Below, piece by piece: positions 7,404-14,543 of a stretch of 14,543 bases of DNA. The stretch lies in the NCBI GenBank assembly GCA_964549785.1, contig CAZJXA010000070.1, positions 1 through 14,543 on the forward strand. Reading direction: 5' to 3'. Numbering within the stretch: position 1 is the stretch's first letter; each line of letters begins with the position of its first letter. The position numbers were made by a program, and so were the translations under genes. Under the pieces are notes generated by a model. That model had not been told where the DNA came from, did not search any database, and saw only the letters and a program-made list of their open reading frames with translations. This DNA is from JBEIUO01 sp964549785. GTDB lineage: Bacteria; Planctomycetota; Phycisphaerae; Phycisphaerales; UBA1924.

Positions 7404-8141
7404 CTACGCGATCATCGACCGGATGAGCGCGACCGTCGGCGGCGCAAAGGTCCGCAACTCCTGATCGCGGATGTTTGCAAGGTCGCCCAGCGAGATCCAC
7501 CGTGCCCCGGCGTTCTCCCAATTCAAATGCAGCACAGGGTCATCGATCTGCCCGGCCGCCAGGCTCACCGTCATCACCACGTCGGTGCTCAAAGCTGCGT
7601 CATCGTGCAAAAGCGCGACGGGCCCGCTCATGCACGAGTCCGGAACAGCCAGCCCGCACTCTTCCTGAATCTCCGCAGCCACCGACGCCCGAAGGTCAGC
7701 GGCGCTGAGCTCCATAACCCCCGCCTCAGGGCACGCGACGCCGCCCGAGGGGCCAAACTCCCACAGGTCGGGGTATGAGTGGACGCGCTCGCCCCGCCGC
7801 AGACACAGGACGCCAGTCTGTCCACGGGCGTCGGGCCGAATCACCAAGGCGGTGACCGAGAACAGGCGCACGCCAAAGTGGATCGCGGGCTGCAGTGCGA
7901 ACCGCGCATACCGGTCGCGCTGCACGGTGAGATGGCAAAGCGCCGAGGTCGCTTCGATGCCCACCAGCGACAGGATGGGGCCGTCGAAAAGATTCGAGTT
8001 CGCCCGCTGCGCCTCGTCCCAAGCCTCCGCGTCCGAGCCCCTCAACGCCGGCACGTCCGCATCGACAACGTGAACTCTCACGCCGCCAGCCACGGGCACA
8101 ACGCGCCACGGCGGCGTCTCGATCGGAGCGAAGGAAATCAC
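7404..8141 (-). CDS. NUDIX hydrolase, NUDT22/UDP-sugar-like
   Basis: A 245-residue protein starting at GTG 8141. The core has FSVTALVIRPD, GVLCLRRGERV, WEFGPSGGV and a long-form NUDIX box ending AAEIQEECGLAV (155-166). Glu157, Glu160, Glu161 and Gly163 stand where the metal-binding REUxEExGU residues are expected; Arg is replaced by Ala156, and the GG-to-E spacing is longer than usual. The N-terminal part (WDEAQRANSNLFDGPILSL, then QRDRYARFAL) resembles the region before the NUDIX fold in NUDT22-type UDP-sugar hydrolases, which also have an extended box. Substrate is inferred only. It follows ybaB on the same strand after 12 bp, so it is probably co-transcribed. No strong ribosome-binding site is visible. 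It ends in TAG. Confidence 0.75.
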   Translation of the reverse strand: MISFAPIETPPWRVVPVAGGVRVHVVDADVPALRGSDAEAWDEAQRANSNLFDGPILSLVGIEATSALCHLTVQRDRYARFALQPAIHFGVRLFSVTALVIRPDARGQTGVLCLRRGERVHSYPDLWEFGPSGGVACPEAGVMELSAADLRASVAAEIQEECGLAVPDSCMSGPVALLHDDAALSTDVVMTVSLAAGQIDDPVLHLNWENAGARWISLGDLANIRDQELRTFAPPTVALIRSMIA

Positions 8142-8153
8142 GGCAACGTTTCT

Positions 8154-8528
8154 CTAGACGCCCGCGAGCCCGGGCAGGTCGGGGAGGCCCCCCTCGAGCC
8201 CCAGCCCGCGGGCCTCTTCATCGAGCGCGGCTTTGAGTTTGATCTGGGCCTGAGCAAGCCCATGATTCACCGCCTCGGTGATGAGGGTTCCGGCCAAGGC
8301 TCGGGTCTTCTCATCCAGGGCCATGCCGTTCACCAGCGCCGGCGCCAGTTCAATCGAGACCACCCGCATCGATCCGCTGCACACCGCCCGGGCCGCGCCG
8401 CCGCCCGCTTCCCCCGTCACGCGGATGGTTTCAGCCCGTTGACGAATGCGTTCACCGGCGTCTTTGAGTTTGTCCTGATTCTTCATCAGTGAGGCCATCG
8501 CCGCCATGGACTTGAATTTGTCGAACAT
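8154..8528 (-). CDS. YbaB/EbfC-family nucleoid-associated protein
   Basis: A 124-residue protein close to the usual ~100-110 of the family. It starts MFDKFKSMAAMASLMKNQDKL, a coiled helical start, then IRVTGEAGGGAARAVCSGSMRVVSIELAP, matching the family pattern of VxGxxGxGxVxVxxxGxxxVxxvxIdp. A helix with LITEAVNHGLAQAQIKLK follows, and the tail is rich in G, L and P. These dimeric proteins bind DNA and coat the nucleoid. The usual neighbours dnaX and recR are absent. The frame extends to 8567, but the ATG at 8528 is preferred: it matches the family start and has GGAG five bases upstream. It ends in TAG, 12 bp before the NUDIX gene. Confidence 0.88.
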   Translation of the reverse strand: MFDKFKSMAAMASLMKNQDKLKDAGERIRQRAETIRVTGEAGGGAARAVCSGSMRVVSIELAPALVNGMALDEKTRALAGTLITEAVNHGLAQAQIKLKAALDEEARGLGLEGGLPDLPGLAGV

Positions 8529-8583
8529 GCTCGCTCCAAACTCCGGCACAAGGGAAACCGCGATCAAGAGGGTAGACTTTGGG

Positions 8584-9102
8584 GTGACCAGCGAATCAGA
8601 CCCGAGCGATCCTGAGTTGGTGCGGGAATGGCTGGACGCGATGTCGCAAGGAAACGTTGCGCACGAGCTGGAGGCCGTCTACCGCTGCGTGGCGGATGCC
8701 GTGGAAGCACGCGGGCCCGCCTGCTGGGCCAGCGGGCGCTGCTGCAACTTTGCCCGGACTGGGCACCGGCTGTATGTCACCGGTCTGGAAACCGCTTTCA
8801 TGCTCGTCCGAGGAGGCCTGCTGGACAGCCCGACCGGAGCCCCCGCCGCCGACTCCGCGGCCATCGCCGCCGCAGTCGAGCGAGGAGATTGCCCCTACCT
8901 GAACAAAAACGTCTGCGGAGTCCACACCGTAAAACCCCTGGGTTGCCGCATCTATTTCTGTGATCGGTCGGCACAAGGATGGCAACAGGAGTTGAGCGAG
9001 AAAGCCTTGTCGATGGTCCGCCGGCTTCACGACGAGAACTCCCTCCACTACCGCTACGGGGAGTGGCGCGCAATGCTCGCGCTCTTCGCGGCTCACTGCT
9101 GA
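8584..9102 (+). CDS. YkgJ-family cysteine-cluster protein
   Basis: A 172-residue protein if started at GTG 8584. Cysteines at 47, 53, 54, 103, 111, 121 and 126 fall in the order C-x5-CC ... CPYL...CGVH...KPLGCRIYFC, the hallmark of the YkgJ / CxxCxxCC family, which probably binds zinc or an iron-sulfur cluster. Function is unknown; relatives include flagellar N-methylase FliB-like proteins. The frame is open from an ATG at 8506, but that would overlap the start of ybaB on the other strand, and residues before 8584 show no family features. ATG 8641 is a further option. It is divergent from ybaB, with about 55 bp between starts, and ends in TGA. Confidence 0.8.
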   Translation: MTSESDPSDPELVREWLDAMSQGNVAHELEAVYRCVADAVEARGPACWASGRCCNFARTGHRLYVTGLETAFMLVRGGLLDSPTGAPAADSAAIAAAVERGDCPYLNKNVCGVHTVKPLGCRIYFCDRSAQGWQQELSEKALSMVRRLHDENSLHYRYGEWRAMLALFAAHC

Positions 9103-9110
9103 TCCTTATC

Positions 9111-9161
9111 GCACCTTAAGTCGTCCTATCTAGCCGCGACTAGGGTGAATTCCTTAGGTGC
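9111..9161. repeat. Imperfect inverted repeat upstream of asnB
   Basis: gcaccttaag (9111-9120) can pair with ccttaggtgc (9152-9161), giving six plus three base pairs around one bulged base, with a roughly 31-base loop. The loop holds a small nested CTAG...CTAG stem. There is no T run, so it is not an evident terminator. It overlaps the promoter-like -35 position, so an operator or leader structure is possible. Confidence 0.35.
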
Positions 9162-9182
9162 AACTTGCAATTGTGGTATCAT
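9154..9182 (+). promoter_or_regulatory. Possible extended -10 promoter for asnB
   Basis: TATCAT at 9177-9182 is preceded by TGG (TGN extended -10 pattern). TTAGGT at 9154-9159 stands 17 bases further upstream as a weak -35. It would give a leader of roughly 55 bases before the ATG at 9245. This is the only AT-richer gap on the plus strand between the cysteine-cluster gene and asnB. It rests on motif match alone. Confidence 0.3.
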
Positions 9183-9244
9183 GCCGATGAACTCTCACCC
9201 TTGCTCTCACGGACCCCTTCAAACCCCTAGGCGGTCATCAACCT

Positions 9245-10840
9245 ATGTGCGGCATCGCATTTATTGTGGGCAAACGGCGCGCCGAAGCGTCCGCCCTTAT
9301 CGCTCGCATGAGCAATTGCATGATTCACCGCGGGCCCGACGACCACGGCGTCGCGATCCTGCCGCTCGCCGATGGGTCAGACCCGCCGGTCGTCGCCCTC
9401 GGCTTCCGGCGTTTGAGCATCCAAGATCTCTCTCCGCTCGGGCATCAGCCGATGGTGCATCCGCTCACAGGCGACGTGCTCGTCCTGAACGGAGAGATCT
9501 ACAACTTCAAGTCGTTACGCACAGAACTCGAGAAGGCGGGATCGGTCTTTCGTGGCCACTCGGATACTGAAGTGTTGCTGCACGGCTTGGCCCGCCGGGG
9601 CGAGGCCTTCGTCGATGAAATCGAGGGAATGTTCTCGTTCGCGTTTTTTCATCGCGAATCCCGCCGACTGCTCATCGCGCGCGACCACCTGGGCATCAAA
9701 CCTTTGTACGTCACCTCCGGCCCTTGGGGCATGGCGGGGGCCAGCGAGTTGCTCCCGCTGGTGCAATCCGGAGAGGTCGATGTCTCTCCCGACCGCCGCG
9801 CCATCGCGGGGCTCCTCGCATACGGCGCCGTCCAGGAGCCGTTCACCGTGTTGACGGGAGCGACCTGCTTCCCCGCGGCCAGCCTGCAATGGATCGGCCT
9901 CGATGCCCGCGGCGGGCCCCGGCCCGACGCCGTGAAAACCTACTGGCGTTGGCCCGTTGCCGACAACTCATGGACCGAAGCGGGATCGATGGCGGCCGTC
10001 CGCTCATCCCTTGAGGCCGCCGTTACGTCGCACCTGGTTTCTGACGTCCCCGTGGGCGTCTTCCTCTCGGCAGGCGTTGACAGCACGCTCATCGCGTCGC
10101 TGGCGGCCCGCAAAGACGCCAACCTCCAGACGTTCACGGTGGGGTTCGCGGACCATCCCGACCTCAGTGAGTCAGCCGAGGCGGCCCGCACCGCGCAGGC
10201 CCTCGGCGTGAAGTTCCACGACATCCAGATTCCCCCCGGGCTGGCCGTCGAGCACACCCGCGAGTGGCTCCGGCGGATCGATCAGCCGTCGGTGGATGGG
10301 CTTAATACCTGGATAATCGCGCAGGCCCTGCGGTCGACCGGCACGGTCGTCGGGGTGTCGGGTCTGGGCGGCGATGAACTCTTCGGCGGCTATCCGAGTT
10401 TCTCCGATGTGCCCACCGCGATGAACATCCACCGCACTCTCGGCGTTGTGCCGCAGGCCGCGCGGTCGCGGCTGTTCTGGCTCGCCAAAGCCCACGCGTC
10501 CCCGGCAGTCCGCGAGAAGGCCTTTGCGATGGGCGCTGCGGGCGGCGATCTCGTGACCCAGTACATGCTGCGGAGACGACTCTTTTCGGCCCCACGGATG
10601 CAGGCCTTCGGGCTCAACGCCGCCGAACTGGGCCTCGATCCCACGTTCCAGCACCCCGACGTCGCCGCGGAATTGCGGCGCGACCTCGATCACGATGTGG
10701 TTTCCGCGATCAGCCGTATGGAAACCCGGTTCTACATGCGCAACATGCTCCTGCGCGACAGCGACGCCAACGGCATGGCCCACTCCATCGAAATCCGGGT
10801 TCCCTTTCTCGACAAGCGGGTCGTCGAAACCGCCGCCTAA
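9245..10840 (+). CDS. asnB: Asparagine synthase (glutamine-hydrolysing), truncated by an in-frame TAA
   Basis: 531 residues up to TAA 10838-10840. The class II glutamine amidotransferase domain begins with catalytic Cys2 (MCGIAFIVG) and shows RRLSIQD (55-61), LNGEIYNF (81-88) and GHSDTEV (104-110). The synthetase domain has the PP-loop LSAGVDS (274-280), with Ala where SGGxDS usually has Gly, then GVSGLGGDELFGGY (370-383) and IRVPFLDKRVVE near the end. The enzyme makes asparagine from aspartate, ATP and glutamine-derived ammonia; many planctomycete paralogues sit in polysaccharide or exosortase clusters and may amidate other substrates. The next 112 codons in the same frame complete the synthetase domain, so the TAA truncates it by about one sixth. 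The start is fixed by Cys2. The ribosome-binding site is weak. Confidence 0.9.
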   Translation: MCGIAFIVGKRRAEASALIARMSNCMIHRGPDDHGVAILPLADGSDPPVVALGFRRLSIQDLSPLGHQPMVHPLTGDVLVLNGEIYNFKSLRTELEKAGSVFRGHSDTEVLLHGLARRGEAFVDEIEGMFSFAFFHRESRRLLIARDHLGIKPLYVTSGPWGMAGASELLPLVQSGEVDVSPDRRAIAGLLAYGAVQEPFTVLTGATCFPAASLQWIGLDARGGPRPDAVKTYWRWPVADNSWTEAGSMAAVRSSLEAAVTSHLVSDVPVGVFLSAGVDSTLIASLAARKDANLQTFTVGFADHPDLSESAEAARTAQALGVKFHDIQIPPGLAVEHTREWLRRIDQPSVDGLNTWIIAQALRSTGTVVGVSGLGGDELFGGYPSFSDVPTAMNIHRTLGVVPQAARSRLFWLAKAHASPAVREKAFAMGAAGGDLVTQYMLRRRLFSAPRMQAFGLNAAELGLDPTFQHPDVAAELRRDLDHDVVSAISRMETRFYMRNMLLRDSDANGMAHSIEIRVPFLDKRVVETAA

Positions 10841-11176
10841 ATGCCCGGGCGGATCCGCCTCCCGCCGGGCAGTGTTCCCAAGCACCTGTTGAAGAAAGCG
10901 TTCGCCCCCGAATTGCGACCCGAGATCATGTTGGGCAAGAAGCGCGGGTTCACCCTGCCGATCCGGCGCTGGATGTTGGGTCCGCTCGCCCCCGAGTGCA
11001 ACGAGTCGATAGCGGCTCTGAAAGATTCCGGGATGTTCCCGCCAGACCAAGTCTCCGCACTGTGGCAGTCGTACTGCGAGCACCCGGAATCGCCCACATG
11101 GTCCAAGGCGTTCATGCTGGTGGTGCTGGGCGCCTATCTCGTCGCGAACAAACCTGTCCGCTCACCCGTGCCCTGA
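10841..11176 (+). CDS. C-terminal part of asparagine synthase, separated by the TAA
   Basis: 111 residues in the same frame as the preceding gene, starting at the ATG directly after the TAA. MPGRIRLPPGSVPKHLLKKAF, then LRPEIMLGKKRGFTLPIRRWM, is the conserved end of AsnB synthetase domains: the K-LLKKA and KRGFTLPIxxW motifs that help bind ATP. Alone it cannot be a functional enzyme. It has no visible ribosome-binding site, though re-initiation at TAAATG is conceivable. Sequence quality shows no drift, so the interruption is recent, suppressed or artefactual. It ends in TGA, 29 bp before the pseudopilin gene. Confidence 0.7.
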   Translation: MPGRIRLPPGSVPKHLLKKAFAPELRPEIMLGKKRGFTLPIRRWMLGPLAPECNESIAALKDSGMFPPDQVSALWQSYCEHPESPTWSKAFMLVVLGAYLVANKPVRSPVP

Positions 11177-11205
11177 CCGAGCACTTCCGTCCGGAGACCG
11201 CATCC

Positions 11206-12084
11206 ATGCCCGGCCGCCGAAATGCCTTCACGCTCATCGAGTTGCTCGTGGTCATCGCCATCATCGCCCTCCTCATCGGGCTCCTCTTGCCCGCACTGGG
11301 GAAGGCACGCGAGACCGCCCGAACGGTCAAGTGTCTCTCCAACACGCGTCAATTCGGAACCGCCGCCATCACCTACGCCATCGATTTCAAGGACCGCATC
11401 TGGCCCGCGGCCAGCCGCGCCTCGTGGCCCAACGGCCCACGCCAGTACACCGCCCCGCCCGGCCTCGAGTTTGTCAGCCTCTGGGCCCGCGTGATCGAGC
11501 AAAACCTCCCCGCCCCCGGGTATGTGTACCAATACGTCGGGAACGCCCACGAGGTCGGCGAGTGCCCCACCAACAAACGCCGCAGCACCACCGGGTCCGA
11601 ACGCGCCAACATGTGGAACTCCGTCACCGGCGTCGATTTCGACTACACCATGCTCGACGAACTCGAAGGAGCCAACCTGCACCTCTCCGCGCGGGCCGCC
11701 TTCATCCCGCCCGGCGACGTATCCACCCGCACCCTCACGCCGGCCGTCGCGGCCCGGCTGGTGCCCATGCAGGGCCTGCCCATCTTCGTCGAAGAGAGCA
11801 CCTTCTTCTACAACTCCCAATATCAGGACGGGCTCTTCGGAAACATCGATCAAGTCTCCACCCGCCACGACGGAGGCGGCCACATGTCGCACCTCGACGG
11901 CTCCGTCATCCTTTTCAAACCACGCGCCGATCGGCAACAGCAGATCGCGACCCCGGCCACCGAGACCGAAGCCAACGACCTCTACGTGAACGTCCGCGCC
12001 AACTCGAATTCCTGGTACGCGGTCTCCAACGCCGAGCGCTTCGGTGCCCCACAGGCCTACGGATGGATCAACAATCCCCGCTGA
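11206..12084 (+). CDS. Type II secretion-like pseudopilin, H-X9-DG family
   Basis: A 292-residue protein. MPGRRNA is followed by FTLIELLVVIAIIALLIGLLLPALGKAR, a type IV prepilin N-terminus. Cleavage is expected after Ala7, giving F8 as first mature residue and the invariant Glu at mature position 5 (E12), then one membrane helix. Near the C-terminus, H221 is followed by nine residues and D231-G232, exactly the H-X9-DG motif that marks this very abundant planctomycetal family. Its role is not established. Members are thought to be processed by prepilin peptidase and displayed at the cell surface. The ATG at 11206 is the natural start, with GGAG about ten bases upstream. It ends in TGA and may be transcribed with asnB. 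Confidence 0.9.
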   Translation: MPGRRNAFTLIELLVVIAIIALLIGLLLPALGKARETARTVKCLSNTRQFGTAAITYAIDFKDRIWPAASRASWPNGPRQYTAPPGLEFVSLWARVIEQNLPAPGYVYQYVGNAHEVGECPTNKRRSTTGSERANMWNSVTGVDFDYTMLDELEGANLHLSARAAFIPPGDVSTRTLTPAVAARLVPMQGLPIFVEESTFFYNSQYQDGLFGNIDQVSTRHDGGGHMSHLDGSVILFKPRADRQQQIATPATETEANDLYVNVRANSNSWYAVSNAERFGAPQAYGWINNPR

Positions 12085-12103
12085 CCCCATACCGCCGCCC
12101 CGA

Positions 12104-12682
12104 TCACGCCCGCAACTTGCCCACCACCCGCGTTACCAACGCACCCAGGTTCTCCACACTGCCGCGTTGCTTGGCGTCTTTCAGGTTGCCGGTCTCATCA
12201 AATGCCTCGCCGACCTTCATCACCGCCACCTGCTGCGGAAGCATGATCACGTTAATGTTGCCCAGAATCGCCCGCAGATGAACCAGGCCGCGGATACCAC
12301 CCATGGCTCCCGGGGAGCACGCCATGATGGCGCACACCTTGTCATTGAACGCGGCCAGGGGCGCCTCGCCGGGCGAAGTGCGGCTCGCCCAGTCGATGGC
12401 GTTCTTGAGCGCACCCGAAACCGAACTGTTGTACTCCGGTGAGGCGATCAACAGGCCGTCGTGCGACATCATGAGTTCTTTCAGCCGCTTGGCCCCCTCG
12501 GGTTGCCCGGAAGACTTTTCAAGATCCTCGTCGTAGATCGGAAGCCCCAGGTCGCGCAGGTCAAGATATGTGGTCTCCGCGCCGGCGGCCTTCGCGCCCG
12601 CGAGCGCGATCTTGACCAATTTCTTGTGATACGACGCCTCGCGCGTGCTTCCGGAAAAACCGAGGACTTTGGGGACGGGCAT
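12104..12682 (-). CDS. NAD(P)H-dependent FMN reductase (flavodoxin-like)
   Basis: A 192-residue protein. GFSGSTREASYHKKL (8-22) is the FMN phosphate-binding loop. LIASPEYNSSVSGALKNAIDW (78-98) is the isoalloxazine-side motif of this family, and ACSPGAMGGIRGLVHLRAIL (121-140) is the third conserved block. The fold is flavodoxin-like, and the enzymes reduce FMN, quinones, chromate or azo compounds with NAD(P)H in the cytoplasm. The frame opens at a TTG (12688), but the ATG at 12682 is preferred, with GGAG about nine bases upstream. It is convergent with the pseudopilin gene, with only 19 bp between the stops, and divergent from the hydrolase gene. It ends in TGA. Confidence 0.88.
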   Translation of the reverse strand: MPVPKVLGFSGSTREASYHKKLVKIALAGAKAAGAETTYLDLRDLGLPIYDEDLEKSSGQPEGAKRLKELMMSHDGLLIASPEYNSSVSGALKNAIDWASRTSPGEAPLAAFNDKVCAIMACSPGAMGGIRGLVHLRAILGNINVIMLPQQVAVMKVGEAFDETGNLKDAKQRGSVENLGALVTRVVGKLRA

Positions 12683-12714
12683 GAACAAGGTCTCCGAGGT
12701 AAAAAGGCCGACGG

Positions 12715-13665
12715 GTGCCGCGTGGAACCGTACACTGTAGTGTGCCGGACCCCATATCCCGCAAAGAAAGAACCAGCCCCGCCCGGACCCTCGCCGCCGC
12801 GCAACGTCAACCCGATCGACCCCCGTCCCGGAGCCGCTGGCGGGCCTTCCTTGCGGTCACGCTCTTGGGAGTGCTCATCATCCGGTTGTTCGACCCCATC
12901 GAGTCCTTCGCGTTCTACTTCCCTTCTCGCGAACCATTCGACAACCCGCGGGGCGTCACCGACGTCTGGTTCACCGGAAAGTCCGGCGGAAAACTCCACG
13001 GCTGGCTGCTGCTGCCGCGCGAGAGCGAAGGCCCACCGCCCGCCGTGTTGCATGTGCATGGCAACGCCGGGAACGTGTCGTCTCACCTCGACTTCAGCCG
13101 CTTCCTTGTCGATCGCGGCTTCGCGGTTTTCATCTTTGACTACCGCGGCTACGGACGCAGCGACCCCGCCGCATCCGGTCTCTCCCGCGCCGCCCTGATG
13201 GACGACACCCGCGCTGCGCTGAATGCGCTCCTCGCCCGGCCAGAGATCGATCCCACCCGCGTCGCGGTCTACGGCGTCAGCATCGGTAACGCGTTCTCGA
13301 CCCGGCTCGCCGCGGAACGACCCGAAATCCGCGCGGTCGTCGCCGCAGCGCCGTTTTCCGGGTGGAGACGGATCGCCCACACCCACGCCCCGCTTTTGGG
13401 CGCGGCCCTCATCCGCGGCGGAATGGACCCCATCGATTCCTGCACCGCCCTCGGACGTCGTCCGCTGTTGTTGATCCACGGCCAGGAGGACACCATCGTC
13501 CCGCCTGCCGAAAGCGCCAGGATTGAGCGGGTTGCGGCCAAGGCCGGCGTCGCGGTGACCCGCCTGGTGGTGCCGGGGGTCGGGCACAACGACATCGTCT
13601 ACGCGAGTCACACGACGAAGGAGGCGATGGTCGCTTTTCTAGAACGAGCCCTCGCGAAGCCGTGA
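12715..13665 (+). CDS. Membrane-anchored alpha/beta hydrolase, BEM46/ABHD13-like
   Basis: A 316-residue protein from GTG 12715. A short polar stretch precedes one membrane helix, RAFLAVTLLGVLIIRLF (about 43-59). The hydrolase core has HVHGNAGN (113-120, oxyanion loop), FDYRGYGRSD (141-150), the nucleophile elbow GVSIG with Ser189, HGQEDTIVPP with Asp259, and VPGVGHNDI with His291. HGNAGN plus GHND is typical of BEM46/ABHD13 serine hydrolases. The substrate is unknown. Start is uncertain: GTG 12715 has AAGG seven bases upstream, and GTG 12742 (nine codons later) would widen the narrow gap to the divergent flavin reductase gene. It ends in TGA. Confidence 0.8.
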   Translation: MPRGTVHCSVPDPISRKERTSPARTLAAAQRQPDRPPSRSRWRAFLAVTLLGVLIIRLFDPIESFAFYFPSREPFDNPRGVTDVWFTGKSGGKLHGWLLLPRESEGPPPAVLHVHGNAGNVSSHLDFSRFLVDRGFAVFIFDYRGYGRSDPAASGLSRAALMDDTRAALNALLARPEIDPTRVAVYGVSIGNAFSTRLAAERPEIRAVVAAAPFSGWRRIAHTHAPLLGAALIRGGMDPIDSCTALGRRPLLLIHGQEDTIVPPAESARIERVAAKAGVAVTRLVVPGVGHNDIVYASHTTKEAMVAFLERALAKP

Positions 13666-13691
13666 GCCCCTGAACGCCCGTTCCAACAAGC

Positions 13692-13725
13692 AAAAAAAAG
13701 GCCGCAACCATCTACGGCCGCGGCC
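13692..13725 (-). terminator. Rho-independent terminator downstream of the TPR/membrane protein gene
   Basis: On the minus strand GGCCGC (13725-13720) pairs with GCGGCC (13705-13700) around a 14-base loop, followed by eight Ts (13699-13692). It lies about 110 bases past the stop of the minus-strand gene ending at 13837. Read on the plus strand there is no T run, so it serves the minus strand only. Confidence 0.65.
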
Positions 13726-13836
13726 CGAGAGAGAGATTCAGTATTCCGACACCATTCTTTTCGGACGGTCCGGCCAAACGGTTTCACACCTTCCGAACGA
13801 AAATTCTTGCGGAATCGACAAAGCCGCTCGGCCACC

Positions 13837-14543
13837 TCACGTCTTCGCACGCGGCTTCAGCGTGTTCAGAAGGTTGGCCGCCAGCGGCGAGAAAATGCAC
13901 ACCAAGAGATAGGGCGTGTAGATCGGCGGCAGCGCGGGCGTGCTCCCCCGCAGCGTCAGCAAATAGCCAGCCACGCACACCGCAGCCGCGGCGACCGACC
14001 ACATCAGCCGTCGGGGCAGGCCTTCCCGGCACCCGCCCGCCATCGCCACCGGAATGCAGAACGGGGCCACAATGAAAAAGCGATCCAGCCACACCGGCCC
14101 CGAAACACCGCCCACCGCCCAGCCGATCCCGGTAGCGATCGTCGGCACCAGCGCAAGGCCCAGCATGTTCGCCGCGAACGTCTCGGACTTTGAAAGCACC
14201 AGCCGTCCGAACCGGTCGAGCCGCAGGATAAGGTTGAACAGCGGAACCGCCAGCCACGTCGTGGCGCAGAACACAAAGTAAGCAATGAGCAGCGCATTCA
14301 TAAAGGGTGCGGCCGCCGGGTACGTCTTGCCCAGGCTCCGCACGATGCGCGATCCGAACATCGCGCCGAGGATGATCCCCCATTGAACCTGCGACGGAAG
14401 CCGCTGCATCCAAAGGAAGTACGCCAGTATCCACCGGTAGACAAAGACGCGGGCCTTCATGGCCTCCACAATGCCCCGCCGGGCCCACTCCATCCCGGGT
14501 TCCAGCCGCAGCGCCTCCCGGAAGTGCTCCATCGCCCGCCGCG
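13837..14543 (-). CDS. TPR-containing integral membrane protein, C-terminal part (runs off right edge)
   Basis: The frame is open to the window edge. The first readable residues, R-R-A-M-E-H-F-R-E-A-L-R-L-E-P-G-M-E-W-A, are a tetratricopeptide unit (AMxHFxEALRLEP). The protein then continues into VYRWILAYFLWMQRL and several hydrophobic segments: QWGIILGAMFGS, FMNALLIAYFVFCATTWLAVPLF, MLGLALVPTIATGIGWAVG, FFIVAPFCIPVAMAG, WSVAAAAVCVAGYLLTL and YLLVCIFSPLAANLL. The ATG at 14532 is probably internal, because the repeat begins before it. TPR proteins mediate protein contacts; the function here cannot be told. It ends in TGA and is followed by a good terminator at 13692-13725. The longer frame shadowing it (13784-14488) lacks these patterns. 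Confidence 0.75.
   Translation of the reverse strand, partial: RRAMEHFREALRLEPGMEWARRGIVEAMKARVFVYRWILAYFLWMQRLPSQVQWGIILGAMFGSRIVRSLGKTYPAAAPFMNALLIAYFVFCATTWLAVPLFNLILRLDRFGRLVLSKSETFAANMLGLALVPTIATGIGWAVGGVSGPVWLDRFFIVAPFCIPVAMAGGCREGLPRRLMWSVAAAAVCVAGYLLTLRGSTPALPPIYTPYLLVCIFSPLAANLLNTLKPRAKT

Noticed and set aside
8506..8583. ATG 8506 as start of the cysteine-cluster protein
   Set aside because: It would overlap the well-supported start of ybaB on the opposite strand and adds residues without family features.
13784..14488. 234-codon minus-strand frame near the right edge
   Set aside because: It is a frame-shifted shadow of the TPR/membrane protein, which has TPR and membrane segments and extends to the edge.

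Overview
The window is GC-rich and gene-dense, and reads like a chromosome of a planctomycete, most likely a member of the Phycisphaerae. Three things point there: an H-X9-DG-type pseudopilin (11206-12084); a DNRLRE-like secreted protein with a PAPG / hydrophobic / RRRR sorting tail of the PEP-CTERM type (3124-3915); and a very divergent sigma-70-like regulator with several helix-turn-helix segments (4105-5802). No tRNA, rRNA, CRISPR array, complete insertion sequence or phage gene was seen.

Layout. Positions 1-3915 are all on the minus strand, transcribed in the order DNRLRE/PEP-CTERM protein, glycine C-acetyltransferase (kbl), beta-propeller lipoprotein, and the 5' end of purH. Three of these carry short in-frame tandem repeats in their coding sequence: 12-bp units in the sorting-tail gene, 45-bp units in kbl, and 12- and 6-bp units in the lipoprotein linker. 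From 4105 to 6695 on the plus strand, the sigma-like gene runs into a family 9 glycosyltransferase through a GTGA start/stop overlap. Positions 6696-7403 are a decayed stretch holding a RelE/ParE-type toxin gene broken by two +1 frameshifts. On the minus strand a YbaB nucleoid protein and a NUDT22-like NUDIX hydrolase form a pair (8528-7404), divergent from a YkgJ-type cysteine-cluster protein (to 9102).

Positions 9245-11176 encode a full-length asparagine synthase interrupted by one in-frame TAA, followed 29 bp later by the pseudopilin gene. A flavin reductase (minus) and a BEM46-like alpha/beta hydrolase (plus) are divergent near 12.7 kb. A minus-strand TPR/membrane protein runs off the right edge, with a clear Rho-independent terminator downstream of its stop.

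The points most worth a second look are the roughly 85-residue repeat insert inside the catalytic domain of kbl, the sigma-like protein, the TAA inside asnB, and the frameshifted toxin. The TAA and the frameshifts could be real decay or sequence errors, which cannot be settled from the bases alone. The remaining genes look like ordinary housekeeping or accessory genes.
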